64,000 bases of DNA, taken from positions 62,001 to 126,000 of the forward strand of contig MCGT01000027.1 in the NCBI GenBank assembly GCA_002104935.1, written 5' to 3'. Numbering within the stretch: the first letter of the stretch is position 1; each line of letters begins with the position of its first letter. Positions 32,411-45,752 of this stretch are shown here, piece after piece. The notes under the pieces were generated by a model. That model was not told the DNA's origin. It ran no database searches and saw nothing but the letters and a program-made list of their open reading frames with translations. The stretch comes from Hesseltinella vesiculosa. Lineage: Eukaryota > Mucoromycota > Mucoromycetes > Mucorales > Cunninghamellaceae. A program made the position numbers and the translations under genes.

Positions 32411-33466
32411 GGTCAAGGTTTGGAAAAAGAGCGGAATAAGGGTGGAGCTGAGAATTTTTTTTTTTTTTTTTTCCACAAGTCAATGATGTCGCTTCATTTG
32501 ATTGGTCAGCTCTGTATGCGGGTCTTTGAAGTGGAAGGCAGTCCCTGGATCTGGTTGCTGACCAACAATAATGAAGGCCACTTGCTTCCTTCCTTCTCAC
32601 CGTTCTTTTTCATTATCTCACTGTTCTGTGTCTTTTCTTTGTTCACGTCGCTGTTCTTTATTTGGAACTAGACCTATTTTGGAGGTCCTTCGCCAATGGT
32701 GAGTGACAGGCAAAAGCGGAAGATGGTGTTTTTCCGTCATTTCCAAAACGGTAGAACACAGCCAGATGACCAATTTTGGATAGATGGGGCTTCGAAAGGA
32801 GTAAAAGTAGAAACTGGCCTGCGACGCAAATGACCGCTTCTGTGTCCTTGACCGAAAACCAAAGGATGGGGAGGAGTGTTTGCAAGTCAAAACCAGGTGC
32901 CTGAACAGTCAACCGTCAGTAGCACGGTTTTCACTTGAAAAAACGCACCAATCGCTAAAGATCGCCCAAACACGGTCCATAGATTTTCCGCAAGCATTCA
33001 AAAAAAACATTTAGTGCAACGCATTTCTTTTTTTAAACTTTATCACCTCGTCTATTTGCACTTCTTTCCAACTTTTTACATTTTCATATTTAGCTGCCAG
33101 CCTTTATTACGCAGCCTCTTATTATTTTCTTTGTCATTCCTTCATTTATCCAATTTCTTACTGTACTCGTTTTTCCGCCTTTTATCCTTGCCTTCCCCTT
33201 TTTCTCTCTTTCACTTCTTTCACCGGTTGGCCCTTTTTTACCTATTTTTTTTTTTTTTTTTTTTTATGAATCAGCCTCATTATTGCATCGGCCACATTAA
33301 TCTCGTACCTCACGCTTTCCATTCTTCCCTACATCCTACCTCATTGTGTACCTGATCCTGTTATTTATATCGTATAATATATTGTAGGTCAGCACCGCCC
33401 CCTTTTTTTGTTACTGCTTTTTTGTACTATTTCTCTTCATTAGCATAGACCATTCCCTCATACATC
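32411..33466. other. Divergent promoter region between Bfr1-like and P4-ATPase genes
   Basis: Just over 1 kb. The last 450 bp before the P4-ATPase start are strongly pyrimidine-rich. No supported gene. Confidence 0.5.
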
Positions 33467-36400
33467 ATGCCTGCTCTTCCCAAAAGCCTAAACCGGCTAC
33501 AACGACGACCACGAGACAATGATTCACCTCCGTCTGAATACGACTTGCAACGCACCACGTCTACGTCATCCTACATGCAACAACGCCGCAATGTCTATGT
33601 CAATATGGACTTGCCAGCCTCAGAATATGACAGCCAAGGACGACCCATCAACCGCCACTATGTCAGCAACCGTATCCGCACCGCCAAATACACGCCCCTG
33701 ACATTTGTGCCCAAAAACTTGTTTGAACAGTTCCGCAATGTCGCCAACCTGTTCTTTTTGTTTGTCGTTATCTTGCAGTGCGTGCCGCTGTTTGGTGTCA
33801 CCGAGCCTGCCGTCTCAGCCTTGCCCTTGATCGCCATTCTCGTCATCACTGCCATCAAAGATGCAATTGAAGACTGGAAACGCAATCAAAGCGATCAACG
33901 GTTCAACCACGCAAAAACACGTGTCCTGCACAACTGGCGCAACGTCAATACCCCCATCGAAACACATGGCTCCTGGCACTTTGTCCACCTTGTCTTTGGC
34001 TTCTTCTCCACCCTTGCTGGCGCTGAAAACAAATATGCCCATGGCTATCGCATGCACGTCCTCGCCAAGAAAAATAATGCCAACAGAAAGAGCCGCCGTC
34101 CCTCCACTGCTTCCGCCCTGACCCCTGTTTCCACCCTCCCGGCTGTTCCTGCCGGCGACACCCTCTCTCCTCTACAGAACAGCCAGCCACAGCGCTCCAG
34201 CACCATCCTCAAAACCATGCGCCATCGCTCCGACACTCTTCGCTCCGAGCTCTCCAGCATCTTTCGCAAACGTGAACCCTACCGCCCCGGTGTCATTCCG
34301 CACTCGGTCTTGTACCGCACAGCCACCAACGATACCTCTGCCCCTCACAACCACACCCAAACCTCTCTGTCCGCCCACCATGACAATGACGAAGACCAGT
34401 TTTTATTCGGCGGCCGCCGCCCCTCCACCCACCCCGGCACCGCCTGCTCCGTCAACCCCACCAGCTGCGACACCCGCTGGAAAACCATCCAATGGCAAGA
34501 CCTCCACGTCGGCGACTATGTCCAGATCCGCAATGATGAGCCAGCTCCTGCCGACATCGTCATTCTCGCCACCTCTGAACTCGACAGCATCTGCTACATC
34601 GAAACCCAGAATCTCGATGGCGAAACCAACCTCAAAGTCCGCCAAGGCCTGCCGGGTACGGCCGACATGCAAACCGTCCATGACTGTGAGCAAGCCAGCT
34701 TCTATATCGAGTCCGAGCCTCCCCACGTCAACCTTTATCAGTTCAACGGTGTGCTGCGCTGGACCATCGATCCCAAGGACAACGGCACTCTGCGTTCAGG
34801 CGTGTCTCACGAAAAAGCCGATGCCATCAACTACAACAACATCCTCCTCCGTGGCAGTGTTCTGCGCAACACTGAATGGATCATTGGCATCGTTGTCTAC
34901 ACCGGCAATGACACCAAAATCATGCTCAATACCGGCCAAACTCCCTCCAAACGCTCCAAAATGGCCAAAAAGACAAATCCCCATGTAAATCTTTTCGTCC
35001 TCTCTACCTAGCGCTGCTCATTCATTTTTTTTTTCATTCCTTCATTTAGGTTGTGGCCAATTTTGTCATTCTTGCCATCATCTGCATTATCAGTTCTGTC
35101 ATGGACAGTGCCCAGTTCAATGCCAGTGGCTCCTCCAGGCATTTTGATTTCGGTATCGAAGGCTCCAGCCAAGCTTATTCTGGTTTCATCACTTTTTGGT
35201 ACGTCGCCAAGACAAAAAAAAAAAAAAAAGACCTCATTTTTTTTCTTTTCCAAAAAAAGGGTCACGCTGATCTTGTACCAAAACATCGTTCCTATTTCTT
35301 TGTATATCTCTGTTGAAATTGTCAAGACGTTGGCGGTAAGCACTTGGTGTCTCAGTATGGTTAGCATGGGGCAGCTTGTGAAACTCACTCTTTGTCTCTG
35401 GTTTTTTTTTCAGGCTTATTTTATTTATGCCGACATTGATATGTACCACGAAGAAACCGACTCGTACTGCATCCCCAAGACATGGAACATCTCCGACGAC
35501 TTGGGCCAAATCGAATACGTCTTCTCTGACAAAACCGGCACGCTGACCCAGAACGTCATGGAATACAAGAAATGTACCATCAACGGCGTGTCCTACGGCT
35601 TGGGCAAGACCGAAGCCCAGATGGGCGCTGCCAAGCGAGCCGCCAAGAGCCTGCACGACGGTGAATCTGACTGCCACGCCCCTGACCACGAAAAGCCTCT
35701 CGATCTAGAGGCTGTAGATCATGAGACTGGTATGGCCGTGCACTCCACCACCGACCTCGATCCCACCAATGGCCACATGTACGAAAACGACGATGACACC
35801 ACAAAGCACGGCAGCTCACAGCACGTCGACGACGACGGCAAACCCTCTCCCAGTCTTGACCATGACCATGGCCAAGGTCTCCACGACTCTGACGACGACG
35901 CTGACGACGAGCTTGCTGGCCCTCGTAAGGAAATGCTTGCCAAACAAGCTGCTCTGTTCAACAACCGGTTCCTCAGCGACATGCCTACCTTTGTCGACCC
36001 GCGCCTGTTTGAAGACCTTGCCAAAAAGGACCCCCATGCCAATGCACTCCAGCACTTCTTCGTGTCCCTTGCTCTCTGCCACTCGGTCATTGCCGAACGC
36101 CCCGATCCTGACCAGCCCGACAAGATCGAGTACCGCTCCCAGAGCCCAGACGAAGCCGCTCTGGTGGACACGGCCCGTGATCTCGGGTTTGTGTTCTTGG
36201 GCAAAGAAGGCAACACGGCCCATGCCGAAATCATGGGTGAACGCAAAGCCTTTGACATCCTCAATGTGCTGGAATTCAACTCGACCCGCAAGCGCATGAG
36301 CGTGATCATCAAGCCCCACGACAGCGACCGCATTGTGCTGCTGTGTAAAGGCGCCGACTCGGTCATTTACGAACGACTCTGCGACGATTTCGGCACCCAG

Positions 36401-38105
36401 CACGATCTCGAACAGTCTCAACAACGTCTCCGTGACGACACCCTCAAACACCTCGAGCTGTATGCCAACGAAGGTCTTCGCACGCTGTGTCTGTCGTACC
36501 GCTTTATTTCCATGGACGAATACATGCCTTGGCAACGCCGCTACCAGGAAGCCGCGTCCTCCATCATCAACCGTGAAGAACGTGTCGACGCCGCCTGCGA
36601 AGAAATCGAGCTCAACATGCTGCTCATGGGCGGCACTGCCATCGAAGATCGTCTCCAAGACGGTGTGCCCGACACCATTGCCGAGCTGGCCAAGTCTGGT
36701 ATCAAGCTGTGGGTGCTCACGGGTGACAAGACTGAAACAGCCATTAACATCGGCTTTGCTTGTAATCTGCTCACTACCGAGATGGAGCTTGTCGTCCTGA
36801 AAGCCTCGACTCGTGAAGAGGCGCAAGACCAACTGGCGGCCGCCCTCGAAAAGACCAAAGACGCGCCTCTCGCCCACGCTGACGACAACGCCAACGCCAA
36901 TGCCACCGACTTTGCTCTCGTCATTGACGGCACCACCCTCAAATATGCCCTGGAACCCAGCCTGAAGAACAAGCTGCTGGCACTCGGCATGCGCTGCAAG
37001 AGCGTGATCTGCTGCCGTGTCAGCCCCAAACAAAAAGCTCAGGTCGTTGCTATGGTCAAGAAGGGTCTCAAGGTGATGACGCTCGCCATTGGTGATGGGG
37101 CCAACGACGTGTCCATGATCCAAGAAGCCAACATCGGTGTCGGTATCTCGGGCCTCGAAGGCCGCCAAGCCGTCATGGCCTCTGACTATGCCATTGCCCA
37201 ATTCCGGTTCCTGCGCAAGCTGCTGTTGGTCCACGGCCGCTGGTCTTACCTCCGCACAGCCGAGATGATCATGGGTTTCTTTTTCAAGAACATTGTCTGG
37301 ACCTTTGTTTTGTTCTGGTACCAAATCTTCTGCCAGTAAGTTGGGTTGTCATTGAAAAAAAAAAATCATCTCGCCTAACCCTTTCTTTCACCCTCCTAGG
37401 TTCAATGGGACAATGATGTTTGACTATGCACTTGTGACACTGTACAATTTGGTGTTCACGTCGCTGCCAATCATCTTCTTGGGTATTTGGGATCAGGACT
37501 TGTCGTGCCGCATCACCCTCAAGTACCCAGAACTGTATCGCATGGGCCTCCGCAACGACAAATTCAGGACCTGGCGCTTCTGGCTGACCTGTTTCGATGC
37601 TATCTTCCAATCGTCCGTGTGTTTCTTTTTCCCTTATATGCTTCTGATCGGTGGCAGCTCTGACCCCTCGGGCTTGGATGGAAACGGCGTTTACGAGATT
37701 GGCACCATCATTTCCGGCATTACAGTGGTTGTCGCCAATGTATTTGTGGTGTTCTCGCTTTATAGCTATACCTGGCTTCAGTTGTTGATCATCTCACTAT
37801 CGATTCTGGTTTACTATGCCTTTATTGCCGTTTATTCCCAATTCAACACGTTCCTCTTTGCTGGCCAGATCCGACTCTTTGGCAATGGCAACTACTGGCT
37901 TGTGCTGATTCTCACCGTCGCGGCTGCGTTCGTGCCTCGCGTTGCTGCCAAATACTATCTCCATCAATATTACCCTTACGACAATGACATTATCCGTGAA
38001 AGGGAGTTGGTCCTACACCGCTCCAGATCCAACCACGCTGATGGTCCCGATTACACCACCGATATCAAACTCGAAGAACGACGCCCCTCCACTAAACACC
38101 TTTAG
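33467..38105 (+). CDS. P4-ATPase phospholipid flippase, Dnf1/Dnf2-like
   Basis: Five exons (33467-34984, 35050-35198, 35260-35335, 35414-37335, 37400-38105) give 1,456 residues. Motifs in order: NLFFLFVVILQ (TM1), NLDGETNLK in the actuator, NIVPISLYISVE (TM4, the P4-type PISL), DKTGTLTQN with the phosphorylated Asp, CKGADSVIYERL in the nucleotide domain, LTGDKTETAINI, and GDGANDVSMIQ. The C-terminal part has the last six membrane segments. A Ser/Pro-rich insert of about 120 residues before the actuator and an acidic insert after the DKTGT motif explain the large size, as in Dnf1/Dnf2. These pumps move phospholipids to the cytosolic leaflet of plasma and endosomal membranes. A 502-codon open frame on the other strand is a shadow. 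Confidence 0.95.
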
Positions 38106-38571
38106 ATCCGCTCTTTCCCCTTGTATTTTTGTATTCTTACATTCATTCCCTCTTCCGAAAAAAAGCCATCTTTACTTTTACTCTCTGCACTCCATTTCTT
38201 GTAGTTTTTTAATGCCCAACCTCTCCTTGTTAGATGTATTTTTATTATCCCCTGTCATTTTTTTTATTGCCGTTGCTTTCAGAGTAAACTCCCGTTCGTC
38301 TCGTCATGAATTGATGTCCATTTAGATGTGGCGTTGTCGCTCCCCAGATCAGCAAGCCTGTGCATGATCTGAAACAAGGGCAATCCGAGTTTGGAGCTGT
38401 ACAGTAAACAATCCCTTTTTTTTCTATTCAAGGAATTGAAGGATTCTGGAAGAATCCCAGGCAGGTTTGAAAAAAAAGGAGGGCCAGTCTTCAGTGGCAC
38501 AGCATTGCGAAAGACAAAGGGGTTCATGTGGCTTCTTCACAGTTAAAAATAACAAAAGGCTGTTTACCTGG

Positions 38572-38610
<39 letters not shown>

Positions 38611-39320
38611 CACAGGGCATGACCAACGCCCTTTTGTGACACTGTCGGGTTTCTTCTAAAAAAAGAGGGAAACTTTCTTTCCTGCAATGGAAAAAAAAGG
38701 CAGCTTTTCCAGGCATTGACTCTTCTAAGCATGGGTGACGTCAAGGTAAAAAAAAAAAAGAAAAAGGGTCCTTGGTCCCCTTCATGCAGGCCAATCAATA
38801 AAAATAAAAATAAATGAAAAGAAGGATGAAACAGCGCCAGGGAGATCGCCCCGCCAGGTGATGGTTGTCATGGCAACCGTGCATCGCCCTTGGTCAAGTC
38901 CCAACTTTTTCTTATCTCTTTATAACCACAAACGCAATCACCACAAACGCAATCGCGTCATGATCTTGAGAGCGTAACTTCGCCCTACTTTGTTTTAGCT
39001 TTCACTTCAGCTTGGACTTTTTTTTTTGAAAGGCTTGGGTGCCACACGTTTTTAATTCAACGATGGGCTTGGGTGGCGGTTGAAAAATCTGCATCTCTTT
39101 GTGCAACGAACAGAAACTGACATCTTCAACTTTTTTATTTCAGCCACTTGTATTTTTTTTTTTTACGACGGAGCCCTTGTGATTCGTGAATGAAAGCCAA
39201 ACTCGTGCAAAAATGATCGAACTGGTTATAAAACGAGAGGTCGTTCTTTCAAATCCATTTTTTTTATTTCTTTTCTTCACATTTCTAGATATCCAACACA
39301 TTTCATTCTTATAATATATC
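38106..39320. other. Intergenic with long poly-T and a CRE-like site
   Basis: Holds a T run of about 36 at 38572-38607, a perfect CRE palindrome TGACGTCA at 38736-38743 and an imperfect X-box-like palindrome GTTGTCATGGCAAC at 38864-38877, all upstream of the next gene. No supported gene. Confidence 0.55.
38736..38743. promoter_or_regulatory. CRE-like palindrome
   Basis: TGACGTCA, the ATF/CREB consensus, about 580 bp upstream of the membrane-protein start. One match per 65 kb is expected by chance, so this is only suggestive. Confidence 0.25.
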
Positions 39321-40229
39321 ATGGTCTTACCAAGCGCTCCTACCTATAGCTTACAGAGAGCATTCGATGGTGTTTCTCTCGGTCTACTAGTCGCTGCCGG
39401 TGTGCTGGCGGCGGTCTGGCTACCAAAACGGCGGTTTGCCCTGCCCATCATCTTTTTGTTGATTGCCAGCTGGACAGGCGTGGTAGACACTTCTATCCAG
39501 CTTTACAGTGACGTCAAGATTGTTTATCTCTCTCCTGCAAAGCCAGCAGGTGCCGTCCAACTCATCTTCACCTGTATTAGCGACCTCTTTGCGCTCCTGG
39601 TGCCCATGGCCGTGGTGGTCAATGAAGTCAAAGTCAAGAACAGAGGCCACTGGGCCAGGAGACCTGTCGGTCGAGTGATCATCGTCAGCTTTGTCATCGC
39701 CCTTGTCAGTTTCGCTTTGACTGTGGCCGCTATCGCCATTTCCGCAAATATGAGCGACTCGCCTAGCTCTTACATCACGACCTCCCGCCTGGCCCTGCAC
39801 CTCAGCTTTGCCAGCCAGATGCTCCAGTGGTGGTTTGCCTTTGTCTTCGTGTCCTTTGCCCGGGCTTATACGCGTGAATTTGGCGCCACTTTTGCCATCT
39901 ACATGGGTCTCATCATCTCGCGCCTCATCGTGCATTTGATCCTTGTCTTTGCTGGCGACACCTTCATGTTGTTCAACAGCGACGCATACATCCCCATGCC
40001 GCCTATGACGATTAGTATCCTCGTTTTTGTCTTTGACATGCTCTTCCGGCCGTCTATTTTAATCCTGGGCATCCTTTCCTGCCACACCTGGATCTCCAAC
40101 AAGACCAACCAAAATTACTTCCCTACCATGGCGAACTCTTATTACCAAGAGCAAGTCCCCATCAACAACCAAGCATACGAGCCTCTAGAACCTTTCTCCA
40201 ACATGCCCAAGACAGAAATGAAATATTGA
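39321..40229 (+). CDS. Multi-pass (about seven-helix) membrane protein, unknown function
   Basis: Single exon, 302 residues. About seven hydrophobic segments are seen, near residues 15-33, 40-58, 80-100, 118-143, 160-180, 188-212 and 228-255. A 45-residue cytoplasmic-type tail is rich in Tyr, Asn and Pro. No recognisable catalytic or transport motif. The layout fits fungal seven-TM receptor-like or sensory proteins, but I cannot assign a family. A clean frame and good start context support it as real. Confidence 0.75.
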   Translation: MVLPSAPTYSLQRAFDGVSLGLLVAAGVLAAVWLPKRRFALPIIFLLIASWTGVVDTSIQLYSDVKIVYLSPAKPAGAVQLIFTCISDLFALLVPMAVVVNEVKVKNRGHWARRPVGRVIIVSFVIALVSFALTVAAIAISANMSDSPSSYITTSRLALHLSFASQMLQWWFAFVFVSFARAYTREFGATFAIYMGLIISRLIVHLILVFAGDTFMLFNSDAYIPMPPMTISILVFVFDMLFRPSILILGILSCHTWISNKTNQNYFPTMANSYYQEQVPINNQAYEPLEPFSNMPKTEMKY

Positions 40230-40322
40230 AAATAAGCTTTTTTGTATACCTCCCATCGTTGGCTTTTTAAAATAAACAAGTTGCTCTGATCATCATTCAG
40301 CGAGTCCTTTTTCCTTTTAATC

Positions 40323-40357
<35 letters not shown>
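40323..40357. repeat. Poly-A run (~35)
   Basis: About 35 consecutive A, roughly 90 bp after the preceding stop codon. Length in the assembly is probably uncertain. Confidence 0.9.
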
Positions 40358-40359
<2 letters not shown>

Positions 40360-40539
40360 AAAAATCAGACTTCTCCCAACCCATCCAAACAGTACCTGGG
40401 ATGGTTGTTCCTACGAGCCCTGATTGGCGGAGCCATCTTTTTAGCCGTAGTGGAATAGGGAAAGCGGGAGACATTTTCTTTCCCTTATTTTTCCCTGCCA
40501 CGTTTCCCATCCATCGCCTATTTTTATTCCACTGATCCG

Positions 40540-41395
40540 ATGAACGACATTGCCGGTGAGACTGAAACTTCAGGAAACAACTTATTAAAGCAAAAGACTT
40601 TGCTGGAGCGTGTAAGTTGATTGCCCTTTCCCGTTTTTTTTTATCGACAACGAATGGCACTGACGCTTATTTATTTTTTTTTTTGTAGCGATTTCAACAT
40701 TTCTTAGATGAAGTCACCCCCTTTGCACAGTACCGATGGATAGCTACGGTCGTTTTAGTGATTCTGTTTATGCTACGAGTTGTCTTTGCTGAAGGCTGGT
40801 ATATCATTACGTACGGCGGTATCAAGAACGAGGCAAACAACGCAACCGAGCCTAACCTTCCGAATCTCTTAGATATGCCCTTGGCATTTACATTCTGAAT
40901 CTGTTCCTGGCCTTTTTGACTCCCAAGGTGGACCCATCGATGGATATGGATACTCAAGACAATGAGCTGGAAGATGGACCTTCCTTGCCTATGAAAAACG
41001 ACGAGGAATTCAAGCCCTTTATTCGGCGACTGCCCGAGTTTAAGTTCTGGTATGTTGCTAGGGGAAAAAAATCAAGAGAGAGCACCGACATGATTTGCGT
41101 GGAAAGAGGTCAGAGTCTTACTCGTACCTTTTTTTATTTTAAAAAAAAATGACAACCTTTGCCATTGTCTAGGTATGCCGTGACCAAAGCAACCTGCATT
41201 GCCTTGTTCTGTAGTATGTTCCGCGTATTTGATATCCCTGTGTACTGGCCTATCCTGCTCGTTTATTTCTGCATCTTATTTGCTATCACCATGCGACGAC
41301 AAATCAAGCATATGATCAAGTATAAGTATATCCCCTTTGACCTTGGCAAGAAAAACTATGCCGGCTCCCCTCTCAACAACGCTAGAGATCGCTAA
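40540..41395 (+). CDS. RER1: Rer1, ER membrane protein retrieval receptor
   Basis: Four exons (40540-40611, 40689-40810, 40873-41049, 41173-41395) give 197 residues. Rer1 signatures: TPFAQYRW at the first membrane segment, [18 protein letters not shown] across an intron, LAFLTPK, the DDE-type acidic loop before [15 protein letters not shown], and [15 protein letters not shown]. The tail [15 protein letters not shown] is typical. Rer1 cycles between Golgi and ER in COPI vesicles and returns escaped ER membrane proteins. Four hydrophobic regions match the known topology. Confidence 0.95.
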
Positions 41396-41529
41396 AACAA
41401 AAAGAAAGAAAGAAAAGCCACCCCTCTCCCTCTCTCTCTCACCTAATAGCTACATTTAATTGTAATAAACAAGAATATATGACAGTCGTGTACATCCGTG
41501 CTTCGTCTAAGAGAAATCGTGTTACTTTA

Positions 41530-42316
41530 TTATTCGAGATCTTCTGTAGCCAAGCCCGCCAGCACATCCAAATCACCAAGGATATCCTTCAATTCTTCGT
41601 TCAGCAGCTCATCCATGGTGTGGTTGTCTCGATGATAGAACCATTTATGCTCCTTGATGTCATAATCATAGCGCTTAGGTCCACTATGGATCGCCCAATA
41701 ATAAACAGGGCCAGGATCAGTGAATGCCACTATGCGAGTTCCTCTATTGGAGACAAGGTCTTACCTCTTTGGGGAAGACAGCCAAATCTGCTTGTTGGGA
41801 GGTTGCTTATTGAGCACATAGGTACCATGTTCGCCAAGTCGAAGGGTCAGGACACCTTGCTAGGTGACATTTATAGAGCACATTTTAGTCTCACCCCTAA
41901 ACACTCTTTTCTTGTGTTACCGAGTATTCCAAGTCGAAGCCTGCCAAGTCCGTTTCATCCCCAATAACCTCCAGGTTGTCCATTATTTGATCCAGAGTGA
42001 CATCGGCAATGCGGTGATACGTCTCCACAGGCACATCGCTAGCAACATCAAAGAAAGTAAAAACAAAAATAATGAGCCACAATGCCTACCATACGAGGCG
42101 GCCTTTTTGATTTCATTGATCGCCTGCATTTTACCAGGCTTGATAGGTCGTCCAGGTGGGGACGGACGTGTGGAAGAGCGATGATTGAGTCCATGAGAAG
42201 GCGGGTTGGGTACGGCAATGAAGCAAGGGTACCCTTGATACCGGGGATGCTCTATATGATTGGCGAGGAAGCTGTCGCAAAAGATGACGGCATGAGCGCA
42301 ACGTTTGGGAGGCCAT
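41530..42316 (-). CDS. Frataxin, mitochondrial iron-sulfur assembly factor
   Basis: Four exons (42135-42316, 41921-42038, 41765-41859, 41530-41683) give 182 residues. The N-terminus is Arg/Ser/Gln-rich without acids, a typical mitochondrial presequence. The mature part has the acidic first helix ([15 protein letters not shown]), [18 protein letters not shown] and the family hallmark NKQIWLSSP followed by SGPKRYDYD. Frataxin stimulates sulfur transfer in Fe-S cluster assembly in the matrix. It is convergent with Rer1, 134 bp apart. Upstream in-frame ATGs before 42316 exist but would bury the presequence. Confidence 0.95.
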
Positions 42317-43606
42317 GTCAGTTTCAATCAAAACTAAAGAGGGCAATTGGAGAAGGGGAGAAAAATGGTGCCACTTTTTTTTTTTAAAAGAAGCCGAGCA
42401 GCTTCTGATTGGCCAGCCTTTCACCACCAGAATCCACGTATCCTCGCTGCTCATGTCAAGCCAAGCTGTGGAGCAGGACACATGAAACAGGCACCGTTTG
42501 TAAACGATGGGTTGTATATTGTACTTTTCGATTAATTTTTACTAGCGAAGGTGCTCATCACTGATTCCAACCGGTCTGTTTGCACCACCAGGCATGGAAG
42601 AGCCAGTGCGGAAATTGAATTGGCCAGCCAATTTCTTTTTCTTCGCTTTGAAAAAAAAAAAAAAAGCAGCCTATTGCTGCACAGCACTTTTGAGTAATTA
42701 GATCGATCTGGTATTTTGTAAGGGGGCGTAGATGCTTGAATGATGATGGAACTGAAAAAATCAGAGCAATGGGTGAAAGTCGACCAGCCTAAACTCGATC
42801 TGTTTCGTTATGACACATTGGGTTCCTCAGCTAAATAAAATGAAAAATCGGTCATTTTCCACAGGGGACCCCTCAGGAGAACTGATCAAAAATCACAGTG
42901 CAAAATAGCTCTAGTCCATTCGCCCCAAATTTTGCATACCAGTGCAAAATGATAAAAAATGATCTTGATTAAAATGGCAACCCTCTCAGACAGCAAGACT
43001 AAGGCTGACAAGCATGTGCTAAAAATGATTTCGTACACACTTCGCATTCTTGAAAATACTTTGGCAGCTCAACGCAAGACTCACTGCACAAAGTGCCTAA
43101 ATTCACGACAGTCAACTTGTATGGTGGGGGCACGAACGTTTTTCATTGCGACGCAGGGTGTGGAATCTCTGAGATCAACACTTATTTGGAGCTCGCTGAA
43201 GTTTAGGAGCTGTTTGGGCGTTTATTTCCTGCATTGACCGGATCGGGCTGATATCTGTGATGCCATTGGCCAAAGTAATGAAGATATCTTGGTAGTACCG
43301 CTGACGAGGGTAATGCGTCAAGCTGGGCGGATTCCAATTTTTGAAAGGGAGGAGCCTGGGCGTAGTAGACATAGGGTCGTCTCTCTTTCTCTTCGTTTTT
43401 TTTTTTTTTGGCTAGCGAGTTTGGTTGGTTCACTGCTGAGCCAGCTTGCAACTGTGCGGATGGTTTGCCTTTTTTGGCCTACGCTGCCAAAAAGGAGTAA
43501 CACAAGCACAACATCAAGTGAACAGATTTCCCTTTTTTTGCTTTTGTCTTTCTTCTTCACAATTGCCTTTCTCGAATTTACTCGCCATTCGTTTTGACTC
43601 GTTGAC
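42317..43606. other. Intergenic, ~1.3 kb, no supported gene
   Basis: Contains CCAAATTTTGCATACCAGTG (42926-42945), which resembles part of the SSD1-like repeat upstream region (near 6397) and may be an old fragment. Short minus-strand open frames at 43175-43608 are unrecognised. A small hairpin-capable sequence (ccttttttggc/gccaaaaagg) lies at about 43467-43495. Confidence 0.4.
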
Positions 43607-45752
43607 ATGAGACGGCTGATAGCGTTGTTTTTCTTCTATACAATGGCATTTGCTACCGCCCCAGCGCCCATGGCTCGCGTTGGTAAAAAAAAAAAATAGG
43701 AATCACTGTGTTGTCATTCATTACTGACTTCACCTTTTTTTTATTCTTGTTGGCAGGTTGTGTCATGTTAGCAAAGACGCTTTACTGCTACGGCGGATCG
43801 AATACAGCCAGTCTAAATAATATCACAACCTACAACACTCACTATTCACTCGACCTCAGCAGCGACTTTGCCACGTCGTCTATCAACTGGAAGCAGGTTC
43901 CACCCCCTAACAGCTTTACACTTGAACCAAACGCCGCCTTTGCAATGGTGGCTCTCAATGACAACAGCTACGTTATCATAGGTAAACAAATACTCGATTA
44001 AAAAAATCTCAAAAGTCTATGAAGAAAGGTCGACCAACGGTGTTTTACTAGGCGGAGCCGGCAACAATTCCTATCCCTCACAGTTGACCAATTTGACCAC
44101 CATCTACAACGCAACGAACAACCAATGGCAGTCGATCCCTACCAATCTCAATAGCCCAGTTACTATTAATGGATCTTTTGGTGGCAATGGGTAAGGTGCC
44201 GAACATCCTCCTAAGCTAAAAAAAAATCGCATGCATGCATAGCATCATTGCACCCCTTGGTTTGAAAAGCGTTGCACCTCACAAGTCTTTTTTGGTTACA
44301 CGAAAATATAGGCTAAACGCAAATTTCACCCGCCTAACTGTTGTTGGATCCAAAGATGATAAGGGCAATGTTTGGGTTTGGGATGGATCGACTTCCATTT
44401 CACCTGGTGCAACAATGGCCACAGCAACGTTTGATGTGTTGAATTCTTTGGTAAGAAAATGGAAGGCTGGCACTTGGAAATTGCCAAGCTTACACAAACC
44501 AACTCTATTTTTATTTTCAGGCAAATCCGAGTGCGTGGGCAGGCACGCAGAGTTTCACCATGGTGAATGAAAACCAGTGGATCAAACGAAATTACATGGC
44601 CTCGGTGATTTCCAGCGCTGGAGTCATATACTATATTGGCGGCCGAGATTGTTTTTATACCACGGATGCTTCCACCATGGATTGCTCCAACTTTGCCTCG
44701 ATGGGCAACATCTTCACCTTTGACACGACCACCTCCGCTTGGGCGCCCATGAACATCTCCACTGCCAACTTACCTCCCGTTCGGAGCGGCCACACGTGCA
44801 TCTATGGTAAATCGTGCGATTTCTTTTTTTTTTCCCACCCCTCGTGTCACTCACTTTATTTTCCTTGCTCAGTTAACCGAACAAACGAAATCATTATGTA
44901 TGGCGGTAACAATTTGCAAGGCTATGTCAAATGGGGTTACGTCGCTGTCCTCGACTTGAACCAAAAAGCGTGGCGATCATCCGATATTTCTGGATCCAAT
45001 GGGGCTGGACCAAGGGCGATCCACACCGTAAGTGATGAGAAAAATAGATCGTGTGATGTCCAACTCATATTTTTTTTTTAATTCAGGCGGTTAATTACAA
45101 TGACACTTACATGATCATCGCCTTTGGCTCCGACTCGACGAACAATCCGCTGAACGACATTTATTTTGCCAACATTCAAGACACTCAGAGCATGTACTGG
45201 GCCACCAGTTTTTATACAAACGGCACCACCTCAGGCACTGGACCTCCTGGTTCAACCACCGGATCACCGTCTTCTGGCCTCAGCACTGGCGCGCTCGTCG
45301 GTATAATTGTGGGTTGTGTTGCTGCTGTAAGTGACGTGCTGCAGAAAAAAAATGATACATGACGAGGTATTCATATTGATTCCTAGGCTATCTTGGTGGC
45401 CAGCGCTGGTGTTTGGATTTATAGACAATACCGACGTGGCATTCTGTTTCATCCAGGGCAACCACCCACAGGTTTCAGTGAACCGATCTTCCCAACCGGG
45501 CACCGGAGCGATCAAGAGCTGATGGGCAGCCTCGACGACCATGGCAAGAACAACTTCCGCACCTTCAGCCAGGACGAGTCAACGACGCTGACATCTCCCA
45601 CACTTCAAGAGCACCCCATGAAATCCATTGGCAAGGATACCTCGGGTTCATCCGATAATCCTACACATGTCAAACCGTTTGGTGTCGAATACCAGGCTGC
45701 CCATACGCCCATGTATGACCCATCTGCCCAGAAGCCCTCTGGAGATTCATAG
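43607..45752 (+). CDS. Kelch-repeat, single-pass membrane protein
   Basis: Eight exons (43607-43682, 43757-43981, 44052-44190, 44312-44450, 44521-44806, 44873-45027, 45087-45326, 45387-45752) give 541 residues. Residues 1-17 are a signal peptide (LIALFFFYTMAFATA). The ectodomain has kelch-like blades marked by YCYGG, VIIGGAG, IYYIGGRD and IIMYGGN and many N-x-S/T sites. One membrane helix follows a Gly/Ser/Thr hinge (TGALVGIIVGCVAAAILVAS), then a cytoplasmic tail of about 110 residues. This layout is common in fungal cell-surface proteins; the ligand is unknown. Confidence 0.85.

Noticed and set aside
35816..37324. 502-codon open frame on the minus strand
   Set aside because: It lies wholly over the P4-ATPase exon with all family motifs on the plus strand; GC-rich third positions there keep the antisense frame open.
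38610..38798. Minus-strand frame between P4-ATPase and membrane-protein genes
   Set aside because: Spans A/T runs and has no similarity I recognise.
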